A DNA stretch of 17,591 bases from an uncultured Panacagrimonas sp. (GTDB lineage: Bacteria > Pseudomonadota > Gammaproteobacteria > Nevskiales > Nevskiaceae): positions 1 through 17,591 of the forward strand of contig CAMLNE010000044.1 in assembly GCA_946481265.1 (NCBI GenBank), read 5' to 3'. The position numbers and the translations under genes were made by a program. Below the pieces are notes generated by a model, which saw only the letters and a program-made list of their open reading frames with translations, did no database searches and had not been told where the DNA came from. Shown here piece by piece: positions 1-6,817 of this stretch. The number at the start of each line of letters is the position of its first letter. The stretch's first letter is position 1.

Positions 1-137
1 GTCATCCGCACCACCGGCACCGTGATCAGGAAGATGATCAGCAGCACCAGCATGACGTCGACGAGCGGCGTCGTGTTGATCGCGGAGATCGCTTCGTCTT
101 CGTCGCCGTCTGCGGCGGGACCAACGCTCATGGCCAT
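1..137 (-). CDS. exbD: ExbD biopolymer transport protein (5' part only)
   Basis: ExbD is the inner-membrane subunit that, with ExbB, turns the proton gradient into movement of TonB. Only the first 45 residues are visible; the gene runs off the left edge of the window. The N-terminus is a short acidic cytoplasmic stretch (residues 6-17), then NTTPLVDVMLVLLIIF (about 21-36), the start of the single transmembrane helix. The essential membrane aspartate of the family is Asp27 here. Two in-frame ATGs lie close together (137 and 131). The first is preceded by GGGAG at a spacing of about 10 nt, so I chose it. It follows exbB with a 34-nt gap on the same strand, as the last visible gene of the iron-uptake operon. 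The family call is firm; the 3' end is unseen. Confidence 0.93.
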   Translation of the reverse strand, partial: MAMSVGPAADGDEDEAISAINTTPLVDVMLVLLIIFLITVPVVRM

Positions 138-171
138 GGCGTCACCACTCCCGTGCGGGGTTTGCTCGCGC

Positions 172-873
172 TCAGGCCTTGGCCGGCGCGGGACGCGCCG
201 ACAGCAGCACCGCGTGCAGATCAGCGCCGAAACTGCGGACGCGGTCCATCGCCGCCTTGTTGCGGCGGACGAGCCAGTTATAACCGAGCACGGCAGGCAC
301 CGCCACGGCGAGGCCGATGGCGGTCATGATCAGCGCCTCGCCGACCGGGCCGGCGACCTTGTCGAGCGTGCCCGCGCCGCTCATGCCGATGGCGATCAGC
401 GCGTGGTAGATGCCCCAGACCGTGCCAAGCAGACCCACGAAGGGCGCGGTCGCACCGATCGAGGCCAGGATGGTCAGGCCGGATTCCATCTTCGCGGTGT
501 CCTCGTCGATGGTGCGCTTGAGGATGCGCGTGATGAAGTCCGCGACCGAGCCGGCCTCGTCGAGCTTGTTGGCGCCATGGCGTGCGTGGTGACGGCTGGC
601 CACCAGGCCGTGGTAGGCCAGGTGCGAGAACGGCTCGCGCGGATGGTCCTTCTCCACGTGGGCGGCCACCTCGTCGAGCGAGGGGGCGTTCCAGAAGAAG
701 TCGAGGAAGCGCCTGGAGCGCACGCGCGTGATGCGGATGCCGACCGCCTTGGTCAGGATCAGGTACCAGCTGGCGACCGACGCCAGCAGCATCGCCACCA
801 GAATGGTGCGGGCAACGCCGTCGGCGTGGGTGATGAAATGGGCGAAGCCCATCGAGGCGGTTGCGTCGGTCAT
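172..873 (-). CDS. exbB: ExbB, TonB-system proton-channel protein
   Basis: ExbB forms the inner-membrane pentamer around ExbD and harvests the proton motive force for TonB. The 233-residue protein has the family layout: a first transmembrane helix at about 22-41, a long cytoplasmic loop at about 42-130, and helices two and three at about 133-157 and 180-203. The MotA/TolQ/ExbB core is clear, with GLTILASIGATAPFVGLLGTVWG (about 132-154, given here by its ends Gly132 and Gly154) and the helix-three run GEALIMTAIGLAVAVPA. The start ATG overlaps the tonB stop as ATGA (positions 873-870), so translation is probably coupled to tonB. TolQ is the main alternative, but the adjoining tonB, exbD and receptor make ExbB much more likely. 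A 34-nt gap separates it from exbD. Confidence 0.95.
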   Translation of the reverse strand: MTDATASMGFAHFITHADGVARTILVAMLLASVASWYLILTKAVGIRITRVRSRRFLDFFWNAPSLDEVAAHVEKDHPREPFSHLAYHGLVASRHHARHGANKLDEAGSVADFITRILKRTIDEDTAKMESGLTILASIGATAPFVGLLGTVWGIYHALIAIGMSGAGTLDKVAGPVGEALIMTAIGLAVAVPAVLGYNWLVRRNKAAMDRVRSFGADLHAVLLSARPAPAKA

Positions 874-1610
874 GAGGCACTCAATTCGAAATTGATCGGG
901 ATCAGCACGGCGGCCGTGACCGCCTGGTCGCCCTGGCGGGCGGGAACGAATTTCCAGCGGCGCACGGCGTCCTGCGCGGCACGGTCGAGGCGATGGTGCC
1001 CGCTGCTGCGCTCGATCTCGATCGATTGCGGGCGGCCCTGCGGATCGACCACCACGCGCAGCAGCACCTTGCCGGTCTCGCCCAGCCGCCGGGAGCTGGC
1101 CGGGTAGGCGGGCGCGGGATTGTCGAGGTAGGCGGCGACGAAGCTGGGCGGGATCACCGGCGCCGGGGGTGCCGGCGCCGCGGGCGGCGGGGGCGGCGGT
1201 TCCTCCACCGGCAGCGGCTCCGGCTCCGGCACCACGATCGGCGCGGGTTCGGGTGTCGGCGCCGCGATCATCTGCGGCTTGGGCTTCGGCTTGACCGGTG
1301 CCGGCTTGGGCGGGGGCGGCAGCGGCTTGGGCTTGGGCGGCTCCGGCGGCGGCAGCGTGATGAGCCCGACCATGATCGGCGCGACCTCCTTGACCGTCTC
1401 GCGCACCGACTCGATCTGCATCAGGCCGAACAGGCCGAGCAGGTGCAGGACCAGGATCAGGATCAGGCCCGGCCAGGATGAACCGCCCTCGTCCCAGTCG
1501 TCGTGGTGCCGCGCCGGCGTCGCGGCTGCGCGCGGTGCGCCGTCCGTTGCCGGCGGCACCACGCCGGTGTCGACCGGCTCGGGGAAGGGGGCGCTCAAAG
1601 GTCCGCCCAT
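870..1610 (-). CDS. tonB: TonB, energy-transducing periplasm-spanning protein
   Basis: TonB carries energy from ExbB-ExbD to outer-membrane receptors. The 246-residue protein starts with about 46 polar cytoplasmic residues, longer than in E. coli TonB. One transmembrane helix follows (about 47-64), with a histidine inside it (His56) in the place of the functionally important TonB membrane histidine. A proline/lysine/glutamate-rich spacer (about 87-155) has the usual (EP)/(KP) runs. The C-terminal TonB domain (about 157-244) includes [18 protein letters not shown] and a WKFVPA segment. I chose the ATG at 1610, which overlaps the end of piuC by 16 nt. No strong ribosome-binding site precedes it, and a TTG five codons in sits on the piuC stop (TTGA), so the exact start is uncertain. 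It is presumably dedicated to the adjacent receptor. Confidence 0.92.
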   Translation of the reverse strand: MGGPLSAPFPEPVDTGVVPPATDGAPRAAATPARHHDDWDEGGSSWPGLILILVLHLLGLFGLMQIESVRETVKEVAPIMVGLITLPPPEPPKPKPLPPPPKPAPVKPKPKPQMIAAPTPEPAPIVVPEPEPLPVEEPPPPPPAAPAPPAPVIPPSFVAAYLDNPAPAYPASSRRLGETGKVLLRVVVDPQGRPQSIEIERSSGHHRLDRAAQDAVRRWKFVPARQGDQAVTAAVLIPINFELSAS

Positions 1611-2272
1611 CGGCGCAACAGGTTGTGGTACACGCCGGTGAGCTGCACGCCCGCGGGATGATCGGGCACGTCGCGTCCGAGCAGGCGGATCGCGTTGTCC
1701 ATGTCGAACAGCAGGGTACGCTGGCCGTCGTCCCGCACCATGCTCTGGATCCAGAAGAAGGAGGCCAGGCGCGTGCCGCGCGTGACCGGCCGCACCTGGT
1801 GCAGGCTGGTGCCAGGGTAGAGCACCAGGTGACCGGCCGGCAGCTTGACGGTCTTGGTGCCGTAGGTGTCGTCGACCTGCAGTTCGCCGCCGTCGTAGGT
1901 CTCCGGCGCAGACAGGAACAGCGTGGCGCAGACATCGGTGCGCACGCGGTGCGGCGTACCGGCGACCGCGCGCACCGCGTTGTCGACGTGCGTTCCGAAC
2001 GACTGCCCGGCGCGATGACAGTTGAACAACGGCGGGAAGATCTTCAGCGGCAGCGCCGCGGAGATGAACAGGGCGTTGGCGGACAGCGCCTTGAGGATGC
2101 GTTCGCCCAGTTGCCGGGCCAGCGGATGGTCCTCGGGCAACGGCAGGTTGTGCTTGGCCTGCGCGGACGGGTAGCCGGCCGTGATGCGCCCGTCCGACCA
2201 CTCGACGGACTCCAGCGCCGCGCGAAATTCGGCGGCTTCATCCGGCTTCGGGCTCTGGGGTCCGTGCAGCAG
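1595..2272 (-). CDS. piuC: PiuC/YbiX-type Fe(II)/2-oxoglutarate hydroxylase, non-canonical start
   Basis: This is a PKHD-type Fe(II)- and 2-oxoglutarate-dependent dioxygenase, the usual companion of Fiu-type receptors. Its exact substrate is not settled. Counting from the CTG at 2272 the protein is 225 residues, the normal family length. The iron triad is His95, Asp97 (FGTHVDN) and His158 (SLHQVRPV), and the 2-oxoglutarate arginine is Arg168 (RLASFFW). Family-typical sequence ([16 protein letters not shown], then [12 protein letters not shown]) continues well upstream of the first in-frame canonical start, the TTG at 2140, which would drop 44 conserved residues. No ATG, GTG or TTG occurs in frame between the receptor stop (2336) and 2140. 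CTG at 2272 has AAGGA 7 nt upstream and gives a family-like N-terminus, so I use it provisionally. The product call is firm; the start is not. Confidence 0.88.
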   Translation of the reverse strand: MLHGPQSPKPDEAAEFRAALESVEWSDGRITAGYPSAQAKHNLPLPEDHPLARQLGERILKALSANALFISAALPLKIFPPLFNCHRAGQSFGTHVDNAVRAVAGTPHRVRTDVCATLFLSAPETYDGGELQVDDTYGTKTVKLPAGHLVLYPGTSLHQVRPVTRGTRLASFFWIQSMVRDDGQRTLLFDMDNAIRLLGRDVPDHPAGVQLTGVYHNLLRRWADL

Positions 2273-2335
2273 CTGGGCGTCCTTGTCTGGGTGGGGGGGC
2301 CGCGCCCTCGGGGGTGGGGCACGGTCCGGTCTGCT

Positions 2336-4666
2336 TCAGAACTCGTAGTGCGCGGTCAGGACCAGCGAACGACCTTCGCCGGGATGGGCCCAGCCGTGCG
2401 GGCGTACCGAGCTCCAGTACTTCTCGTCGGCGAGGTTGTTGATGTTCAGGCGCAGGTTCAGGCCGTGCCCGGCGCGGTAGCCGATCAGCGCGTTCTGCAC
2501 AGTCGCGCTGGGCACCTTGGTGGTCAGCGCATCGGCCTCCGTCTCGTACTTGCCGGTGTAGGTCAGGCCATAGCCGACCTCGAAGCCGTAGGGCAGAAGG
2601 TAGCCGGTCCACAGGCTGCCGGACACCTCGGGCGTGTTCGGGATGTCCTCGCCCTTCTGCGCATCGATCACGTTGTCGGCGCGTTCCTCGTCGGAGATGC
2701 CCTGCAGGACTTCGCTGTCCAGCACGGCCAGGCCGGCCTGCACCGACCAGCGCTCGGTGATCTGGCCGACCGCGCCCAGTTCCACGCCGTCGACGCGCGA
2801 TTCGCCGTCGAGCACCTGCACCGGGTTCTCGACGTCACCGGAATCGACACGCGCGTTGGTGCGCTCGTTGCGGAACACCGCGGCGGACAGCAGCAGCTGG
2901 CGCTCGAACAGCTCCCACTTGGTGCCCAGCTCGTAGTTGAGAGTCTCTTCCGGCTCGACGTTGCAGAAAACTGTCGTGCGTGTCGTGCAGGAGGCGATCA
3001 CGCTGGTTGCAGCCGGCGCCTCGGAGTTACCGTAGGCGACGTAGACGCTGCTGATCTCCGAGGGCTTGTAGGTCAGGCCGATGCGACCGGAGATCAGCGT
3101 GTCGTTGGAATCCAGGTCCGTTGAGGCGGTGGTGGCCGTGCGGTAGTTCGCCTTGTTGCGCTCGACGCGCAGGCCGCCGCTGAGCAGCCAGGCCTCGTTG
3201 AACTTCACGGTGTCGAACACGTAGAGGGCCTGGTTGTCCAGCTCGTTGTCGCTGGTCGAGGTCGTGACCCAGTTCAGCGGTCCGGTCCAGACGCGGTTGG
3301 GGTTGTCCAGGTCGACCGTGACGAAGTCGTCGGTGAACAGGCCGCCATTGACCGGGTCGGACAGGTCGGTCGTGTTGAAGGCCTCGCCGTCGGCGTTGCG
3401 CGCCTGCTTCTGGTCGCGCTCGAACTCCTCGCGCGAGATCGACACGCCGAGCACCAGCGTGTGCTCGATGCCGCCGGTGGCGAAGTTCCAGGTCAGGTCG
3501 GTGACGTTGGCCGTGATCGTGGTCTTGTCGTCGCGCAGGTTGCCGGGGATCAGCGAGTTGCCGGACACCGTCCAGGTGTTCTGCACACCGGCGGGCGCCT
3601 CGGGGCAGGTCCCGGTGGCGTTGAACGGGTCGCCGTCGATGCACACCAGGCCGTTGAGCGTGGAGATGCTCGATTCGTTGTGGGTGGTGCCCTGGCGCGT
3701 GATGTTGCGCAGCTTCAGCGCGCTGTTGATGTCCTTCTCGATGATGGCGGTGAAGGCATCGATGCGCGATTCCTCGCGGTCGGTGTTGCGGTAGCCGTAG
3801 AAGGTGCTGCGGTCCTGGTCCGGAACCGGGTTGCCGGTGCCGGGATTGGCCGGACGGCGCCACAGCAGGCCCCGGTCCGGCACGCGCTCGTTCTCCTGGT
3901 GCAGGTAGCTGAGCGTGGTGCGCAGATCGGTGTCCAGGCCGAAGGTCACGGTCGGCGCCACGCCCCAGCGCTCGAACCAGACCTCGTCGCGGTCCGGCGA
4001 GTCGTTCTTGTGCGTCATCAGGTTGAGGCGGGCCGCGACGCCATCCGACAGCTTGCGGTTGGCGTCGGCGGTCAGGCGCGTGTACTCGTCGGTGCCCACG
4101 CCGAACGAGGTGCGCGTGAAGTCGTCGGCCTGGGCGGTCTTGCTGATCATGTTGATCGTGCCGGTCACCGCGCCGCTGCCGGAGTAGACCGAGCTTGCGC
4201 CCTTGGTCACCTCGAGCTGCTCGAGGTTGAACGGGTCGGTCCGCGCCGTCTGCGCGCTGTCGCGGATGCCGTCGACCTGGATGTCGTTCTCGATGCGCGC
4301 GCCACGGAAGGTGATGTTGTCGCCGAAGCCGTTGCCGCCCTCGGCGGCGCCGAAGGTGATGCCCGGAACATTGCTCAGCATCTGGCGCAGCGAGAGCTGG
4401 TTCTGGTCCTCGATCGCCTTGCTGGTGATGATCTGCACCGACTGCGGCGTGTCGAGCAGGGGCTCGGTGTACTTGGGCGAGGCCGGCTTCTCGGCCTTGT
4501 ACTCGTTCACCGCGTCCTGCTGGTCGCGCACCTTGACCTCGGGAAGCTGGACGGCGGCGGCGGGCGCGGCTGGGGCGGCGGGATCCTGGGCCAGCACCAC
4601 GCCGGGCGCGGCAAAGGTGGCGAGGACGGCAGCGGCCAGCGGGGTGCGGCGGAACGGCTTGATCAC
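2336..4666 (-). CDS. fiu: TonB-dependent catecholate siderophore receptor, Fiu-like
   Basis: This is an outer-membrane TonB-dependent receptor, by resemblance one for ferric catecholate siderophores or their breakdown products. The GTG at 4666 is preceded by AGGGAG at 7 nt and opens a signal peptide (basic IKPFRR, hydrophobic to about residue 24) with likely cleavage after VLA (about 26). An alanine/proline linker and a TonB-box-like LPEVKV (about 41-46) follow. The plug domain (about 66-176) carries DTPQSVQIITSK, LSNVPGITFG, ITFRG, VDGIRD, EVTKGASSVYSGSG and GTINMISK, all typical of siderophore receptors. The rest is the 22-strand barrel, ending in the terminal phenylalanine (HYEF) recognised by BAM. 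The length of 776 residues fits. The gene heads the operon with piuC and tonB-exbB-exbD. Fiu is favoured over other receptors by sequence and by the adjoining piuC, but the ligand is inferred. Confidence 0.9.
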   Translation of the reverse strand: MIKPFRRTPLAAAVLATFAAPGVVLAQDPAAPAAPAAAVQLPEVKVRDQQDAVNEYKAEKPASPKYTEPLLDTPQSVQIITSKAIEDQNQLSLRQMLSNVPGITFGAAEGGNGFGDNITFRGARIENDIQVDGIRDSAQTARTDPFNLEQLEVTKGASSVYSGSGAVTGTINMISKTAQADDFTRTSFGVGTDEYTRLTADANRKLSDGVAARLNLMTHKNDSPDRDEVWFERWGVAPTVTFGLDTDLRTTLSYLHQENERVPDRGLLWRRPANPGTGNPVPDQDRSTFYGYRNTDREESRIDAFTAIIEKDINSALKLRNITRQGTTHNESSISTLNGLVCIDGDPFNATGTCPEAPAGVQNTWTVSGNSLIPGNLRDDKTTITANVTDLTWNFATGGIEHTLVLGVSISREEFERDQKQARNADGEAFNTTDLSDPVNGGLFTDDFVTVDLDNPNRVWTGPLNWVTTSTSDNELDNQALYVFDTVKFNEAWLLSGGLRVERNKANYRTATTASTDLDSNDTLISGRIGLTYKPSEISSVYVAYGNSEAPAATSVIASCTTRTTVFCNVEPEETLNYELGTKWELFERQLLLSAAVFRNERTNARVDSGDVENPVQVLDGESRVDGVELGAVGQITERWSVQAGLAVLDSEVLQGISDEERADNVIDAQKGEDIPNTPEVSGSLWTGYLLPYGFEVGYGLTYTGKYETEADALTTKVPSATVQNALIGYRAGHGLNLRLNINNLADEKYWSSVRPHGWAHPGEGRSLVLTAHYEF

Positions 4667-4789
4667 GGTGAGGCTCCCTAGTCTTGTGGATATGCGGTCC
4701 GAAGAGCGCCGCCAGCGGAGTGGCGGAATCGGCTTGATTTCGTGGGTCGCATCACGTGTCGGTGGGAGCTGCCTGGAAAACGCCGCAAG

Positions 4790-4817
4790 TTTAGATGAGA
4801 AAGATTCGCGTTTGCAA
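4790..4817 (-). promoter_or_regulatory. Predicted promoter with Fur-box-like operator for the iron operon
   Basis: On the minus strand, TTGCAA (4817-4812) and TCTAAA (4795-4790) are spaced 16 nt apart as a fair sigma-70 pair (4 of 6 matches each). The spacer holds GCGAATCTTTCTCA, which resembles a Fur box; the 15 bp at 4810-4796 match 9 of 14 defined positions of the 7-1-7 Fur consensus. Placement of the box between the -35 and -10 would allow iron-dependent repression. The predicted start is about 115 nt upstream of the receptor GTG. The match is imperfect, but its position above an iron receptor supports it. Confidence 0.55.
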
Positions 4818-5041
4818 AGAGGAGCGCGCAGGCCTGCGTCGTCTGCGGTCTCGCGCGGCGCCACCACGCAAGCAGGGGCATGTGAAGCGGGGCAGGCGGG
4901 CACCGTGTGCAGGCGCCGCGTCCAGGACGTACCTGCGAGCAGCCGGTGCGCCGCTTACGCCGCCATGCCACACCGGTGCCGGAGGTCCGGGCCGCGACGG
5001 CTGTTGTAGATTTCCTGCCCGCAAAGCCTGAGGAGCGCTGC

Positions 5042-5389
5042 GTGCCGAGCAAGCCGATCACCGCCGCCGAGGCCTACCCGCGCATCTTCGCCATCGTGCG
5101 CAAGATCCCGCGCGGCCGCGTGGCGAGCTACGCGCAGGTCGCGTTTGCCGCGGGCCTGCCGGGCCGTGCACGCATGGTCGGTCGCGCGCTGGCCGATGCC
5201 GGCGCCGGGCCACGCCTGCCCTGGCACCGCGTGATCAATGCGCAGGGGCGGATCGCGCTGCCGCTTTCCAGCCAGGCCTACGTCGAGCAGAAGGCGCGGC
5301 TGATCGCCGAAGGGGTGCTGTTCGAGAACGACCGCGTCAGCTTCGTCCGCTACGGCTGGAAGCGCGGCGCGGCGCCGGTGCTCGACTGA
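5042..5389 (+). CDS. Alkyltransferase-like protein (ATL/MGMT DNA-binding fold, inactive-Cys type)
   Basis: This is a 115-residue protein with only the DNA-binding domain of O6-alkylguanine-DNA alkyltransferases. The segment equivalent to the active PCHR reads PWHRV, with Trp61 in place of the acceptor cysteine. It therefore cannot transfer alkyl groups and belongs with the ATL proteins (E. coli YbaZ, yeast Atl1), which flip and flag O6-alkylguanine for nucleotide excision repair. Also visible are IPRGRVASYAQVA (22-34, with the nucleotide-flipping-region Tyr30) and ARMVGRAL, where Arg44 is in the place of the arginine finger. The GTG start has GAGGAG 6 nt upstream. It is divergent from the iron receptor (375 bp between starts). 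Its 3' end overlaps the convergent HAD gene by 53 bp, and a 7-bp stem with a 10-nt loop (5373-5396) spans its stop codon. Confidence 0.9.
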   Translation: MPSKPITAAEAYPRIFAIVRKIPRGRVASYAQVAFAAGLPGRARMVGRALADAGAGPRLPWHRVINAQGRIALPLSSQAYVEQKARLIAEGVLFENDRVSFVRYGWKRGAAPVLD

Positions 5390-6107
5390 ACCGGCGACGA
5401 GGGATCGCCATGCGCTCCTGAGGCCCGACCGGCAGGGTCACCCATGGCCACGCCGGCGCGGCGATGAGGCGGCGTGTTCCGGCGCGATGCGGGGTTTGAG
5501 CCGCCGGCGCCGAACCGCCCACGGCCGGCGCGGAAAGTCGTCCATCGGCGACGATCAGCGCCGCGGCCGAGGCCAGGTCGCCGACGCGGTGATGCGGCTG
5601 GCGCCAGGGGCCCGCCTTCCAGACGGTTTCGTTGCCGGTGTCGACCAGGATGGTGCGGCAACCAGCGCGGCGGCCGGCTTCCACATCGTCGAGGATGTCA
5701 CCGACCATCCACGAGCGATGCGGATCGATCGCGAAGCGCTGCGCCGCCGTGCGCAGCAGTCCGGGGTTGGGCTTGCGGCAGCTGCAGCGCGGCTGTCCCT
5801 CGCGGTCCGGTGCATGCGGACACCACAGGAAGCCGGAAAGCCTGGCCCCGCAGCCGGCGAACAACGCGGCCAGCGCGCGGCCGACCGTGGCCAGCGCGGG
5901 GGTCCCGAACTTGCCCAGTTCGACGCCCGACTGGTTGCTGACCACCAGCAGGGGAACGCCCAGGCGTCCCAGCGCGGCGAGCGAGGCCGCCGCGGTCGGC
6001 GCCAGCTGCATGCGTTGCGGATCGACATTCCAGGGCAGGTCCTGCAGCAGCGTGCCGTCCTTGTCGAGGAACACCGCCGGCCCCCGCCGCACCGCCGCGC
6101 TGCTCAT
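5337..6107 (-). CDS. HAD-IIIA phosphatase, GmhB-like (D-glycero-D-manno-heptose bisphosphate phosphatase family)
   Basis: This is a phosphatase of the HAD superfamily close to GmhB, which removes the 1- or 7-phosphate from heptose 1,7-bisphosphate. The motifs are complete: DKDGT with nucleophile Asp15 and acid/base Asp17; VVSNQSG with Ser57; the zinc site Cys96-x-His98 and Cys108-x-Cys110 of GmhB proteins; Lys112 in CRKPNPG; and MVGDILDDVEAG (134-145) for magnesium. The ATG forms an ATGA overlap with the upstream SDR stop, so expression is probably coupled. GmhB proteins are usually near 190 residues; here the recognisable domain ends around 190. The last about 65 residues are Arg/Ala/Pro-rich, without family resemblance, and run antisense into the end of the ATL gene. 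Substrate assignment is inferred. Confidence 0.85.
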   Translation of the reverse strand: MSSAAVRRGPAVFLDKDGTLLQDLPWNVDPQRMQLAPTAAASLAALGRLGVPLLVVSNQSGVELGKFGTPALATVGRALAALFAGCGARLSGFLWCPHAPDREGQPRCSCRKPNPGLLRTAAQRFAIDPHRSWMVGDILDDVEAGRRAGCRTILVDTGNETVWKAGPWRQPHHRVGDLASAAALIVADGRLSAPAVGGSAPAAQTPHRAGTRRLIAAPAWPWVTLPVGPQERMAIPRRRFSRAPAPRRASSRSGRS

Positions 6108-6817
6108 GGCCAGGAGGTCTCCTTCATCGGCAGCACCATGATCTCGGGGATCACGCTTTCCGCGGGCATCGACAGCGCGAAGACCACCGCGGCCGCGACA
6201 TTCGCCGGGTCCTGCAGCAGGCCCGGATCCAGGTCGGGAAAGCGGTCGAGCAAAAATGGCGTGCGCATGCCGCCGGCCACCACCGCCGTGACCTTGATCC
6301 CCTGGTCGCGAAGCTCCGCGTGCAGCGCATGCGAAAGGCCCATCAGGCCCCACTTGCTCGCGTGGTAGGCCGACGCGTTCGGCCATGCACGACAGGCCGC
6401 CGTGGAACTGATGTTGACCAGGCTGCCGCGACTCTGCCGCAGGTAGGGCAGGGCGTACTTGGCCACCAGGAAAGGGCCGTGCAGGTTCACGTCCACCACG
6501 CGCTTCCAGTCCGCCGGCGCCACCTCGGCGAGCGACTGCGTGATATCGATGCCGGCGTTGTTGACCACCGCGTCGATGCCGCCCTCGCGCTCGGCAATCT
6601 CGTCCAGGGCCGTAGCGACCTGCTGCTCGTCGGTGACATCGAGCTGCAGCGCTGCCGCGTTGCGCAGCGACGCCGCCGTGCTGGCCGCGATCTCGTGACG
6701 GATGTCGGCGACGATCACGCGCGCTCCGGCAGCGCTCACCGCCGCCGCGATCGCCGCACCCAGGCCGCGCCCGCCGCCGGTGATCACCACGCAACGGTTC
6801 TTCAGGGCAGTGCTCAT
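6104..6817 (-). CDS. Short-chain dehydrogenase/reductase (classical SDR)
   Basis: This is a classical NAD(P)-dependent oxidoreductase of 237 residues with a Rossmann fold. Visible motifs are TGGGRGLG (13-20) for the cofactor; Asp38 at the end of the second strand (VIVADI), which favours NAD(H) over NADP(H); NNAG (86-89); and the catalytic Ser138, Tyr151 and Lys155 (YHASK). The C-terminal 50 residues, which decide substrate, are not diagnostic to me. Both ends are ATGA overlaps: its ATG with the upstream glycosyltransferase stop (6817-6814), and its TGA with the downstream HAD ATG (6107-6104). This places it in a three-gene, translationally coupled set with a glycosyltransferase and a sugar-phosphate phosphatase. 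A sugar-modifying role is an inference from that context only. Confidence 0.9.
   Translation of the reverse strand: MSTALKNRCVVITGGGRGLGAAIAAAVSAAGARVIVADIRHEIAASTAASLRNAAALQLDVTDEQQVATALDEIAEREGGIDAVVNNAGIDITQSLAEVAPADWKRVVDVNLHGPFLVAKYALPYLRQSRGSLVNISSTAACRAWPNASAYHASKWGLMGLSHALHAELRDQGIKVTAVVAGGMRTPFLLDRFPDLDPGLLQDPANVAAAVVFALSMPAESVIPEIMVLPMKETSWP

Noticed and set aside
2044..2322. A 92-codon minus-strand gene starting at GTG 2322
   Set aside because: It is out of frame with piuC and its product resembles nothing; it matters only as a possible start if a base is missing in the G tracts.
1478..4681. Long plus-strand open frames opposite piuC and the receptor
   Set aside because: Low-complexity Arg/Gly/Val products, antisense to well-supported genes, with no ribosome-binding sites or family resemblance.
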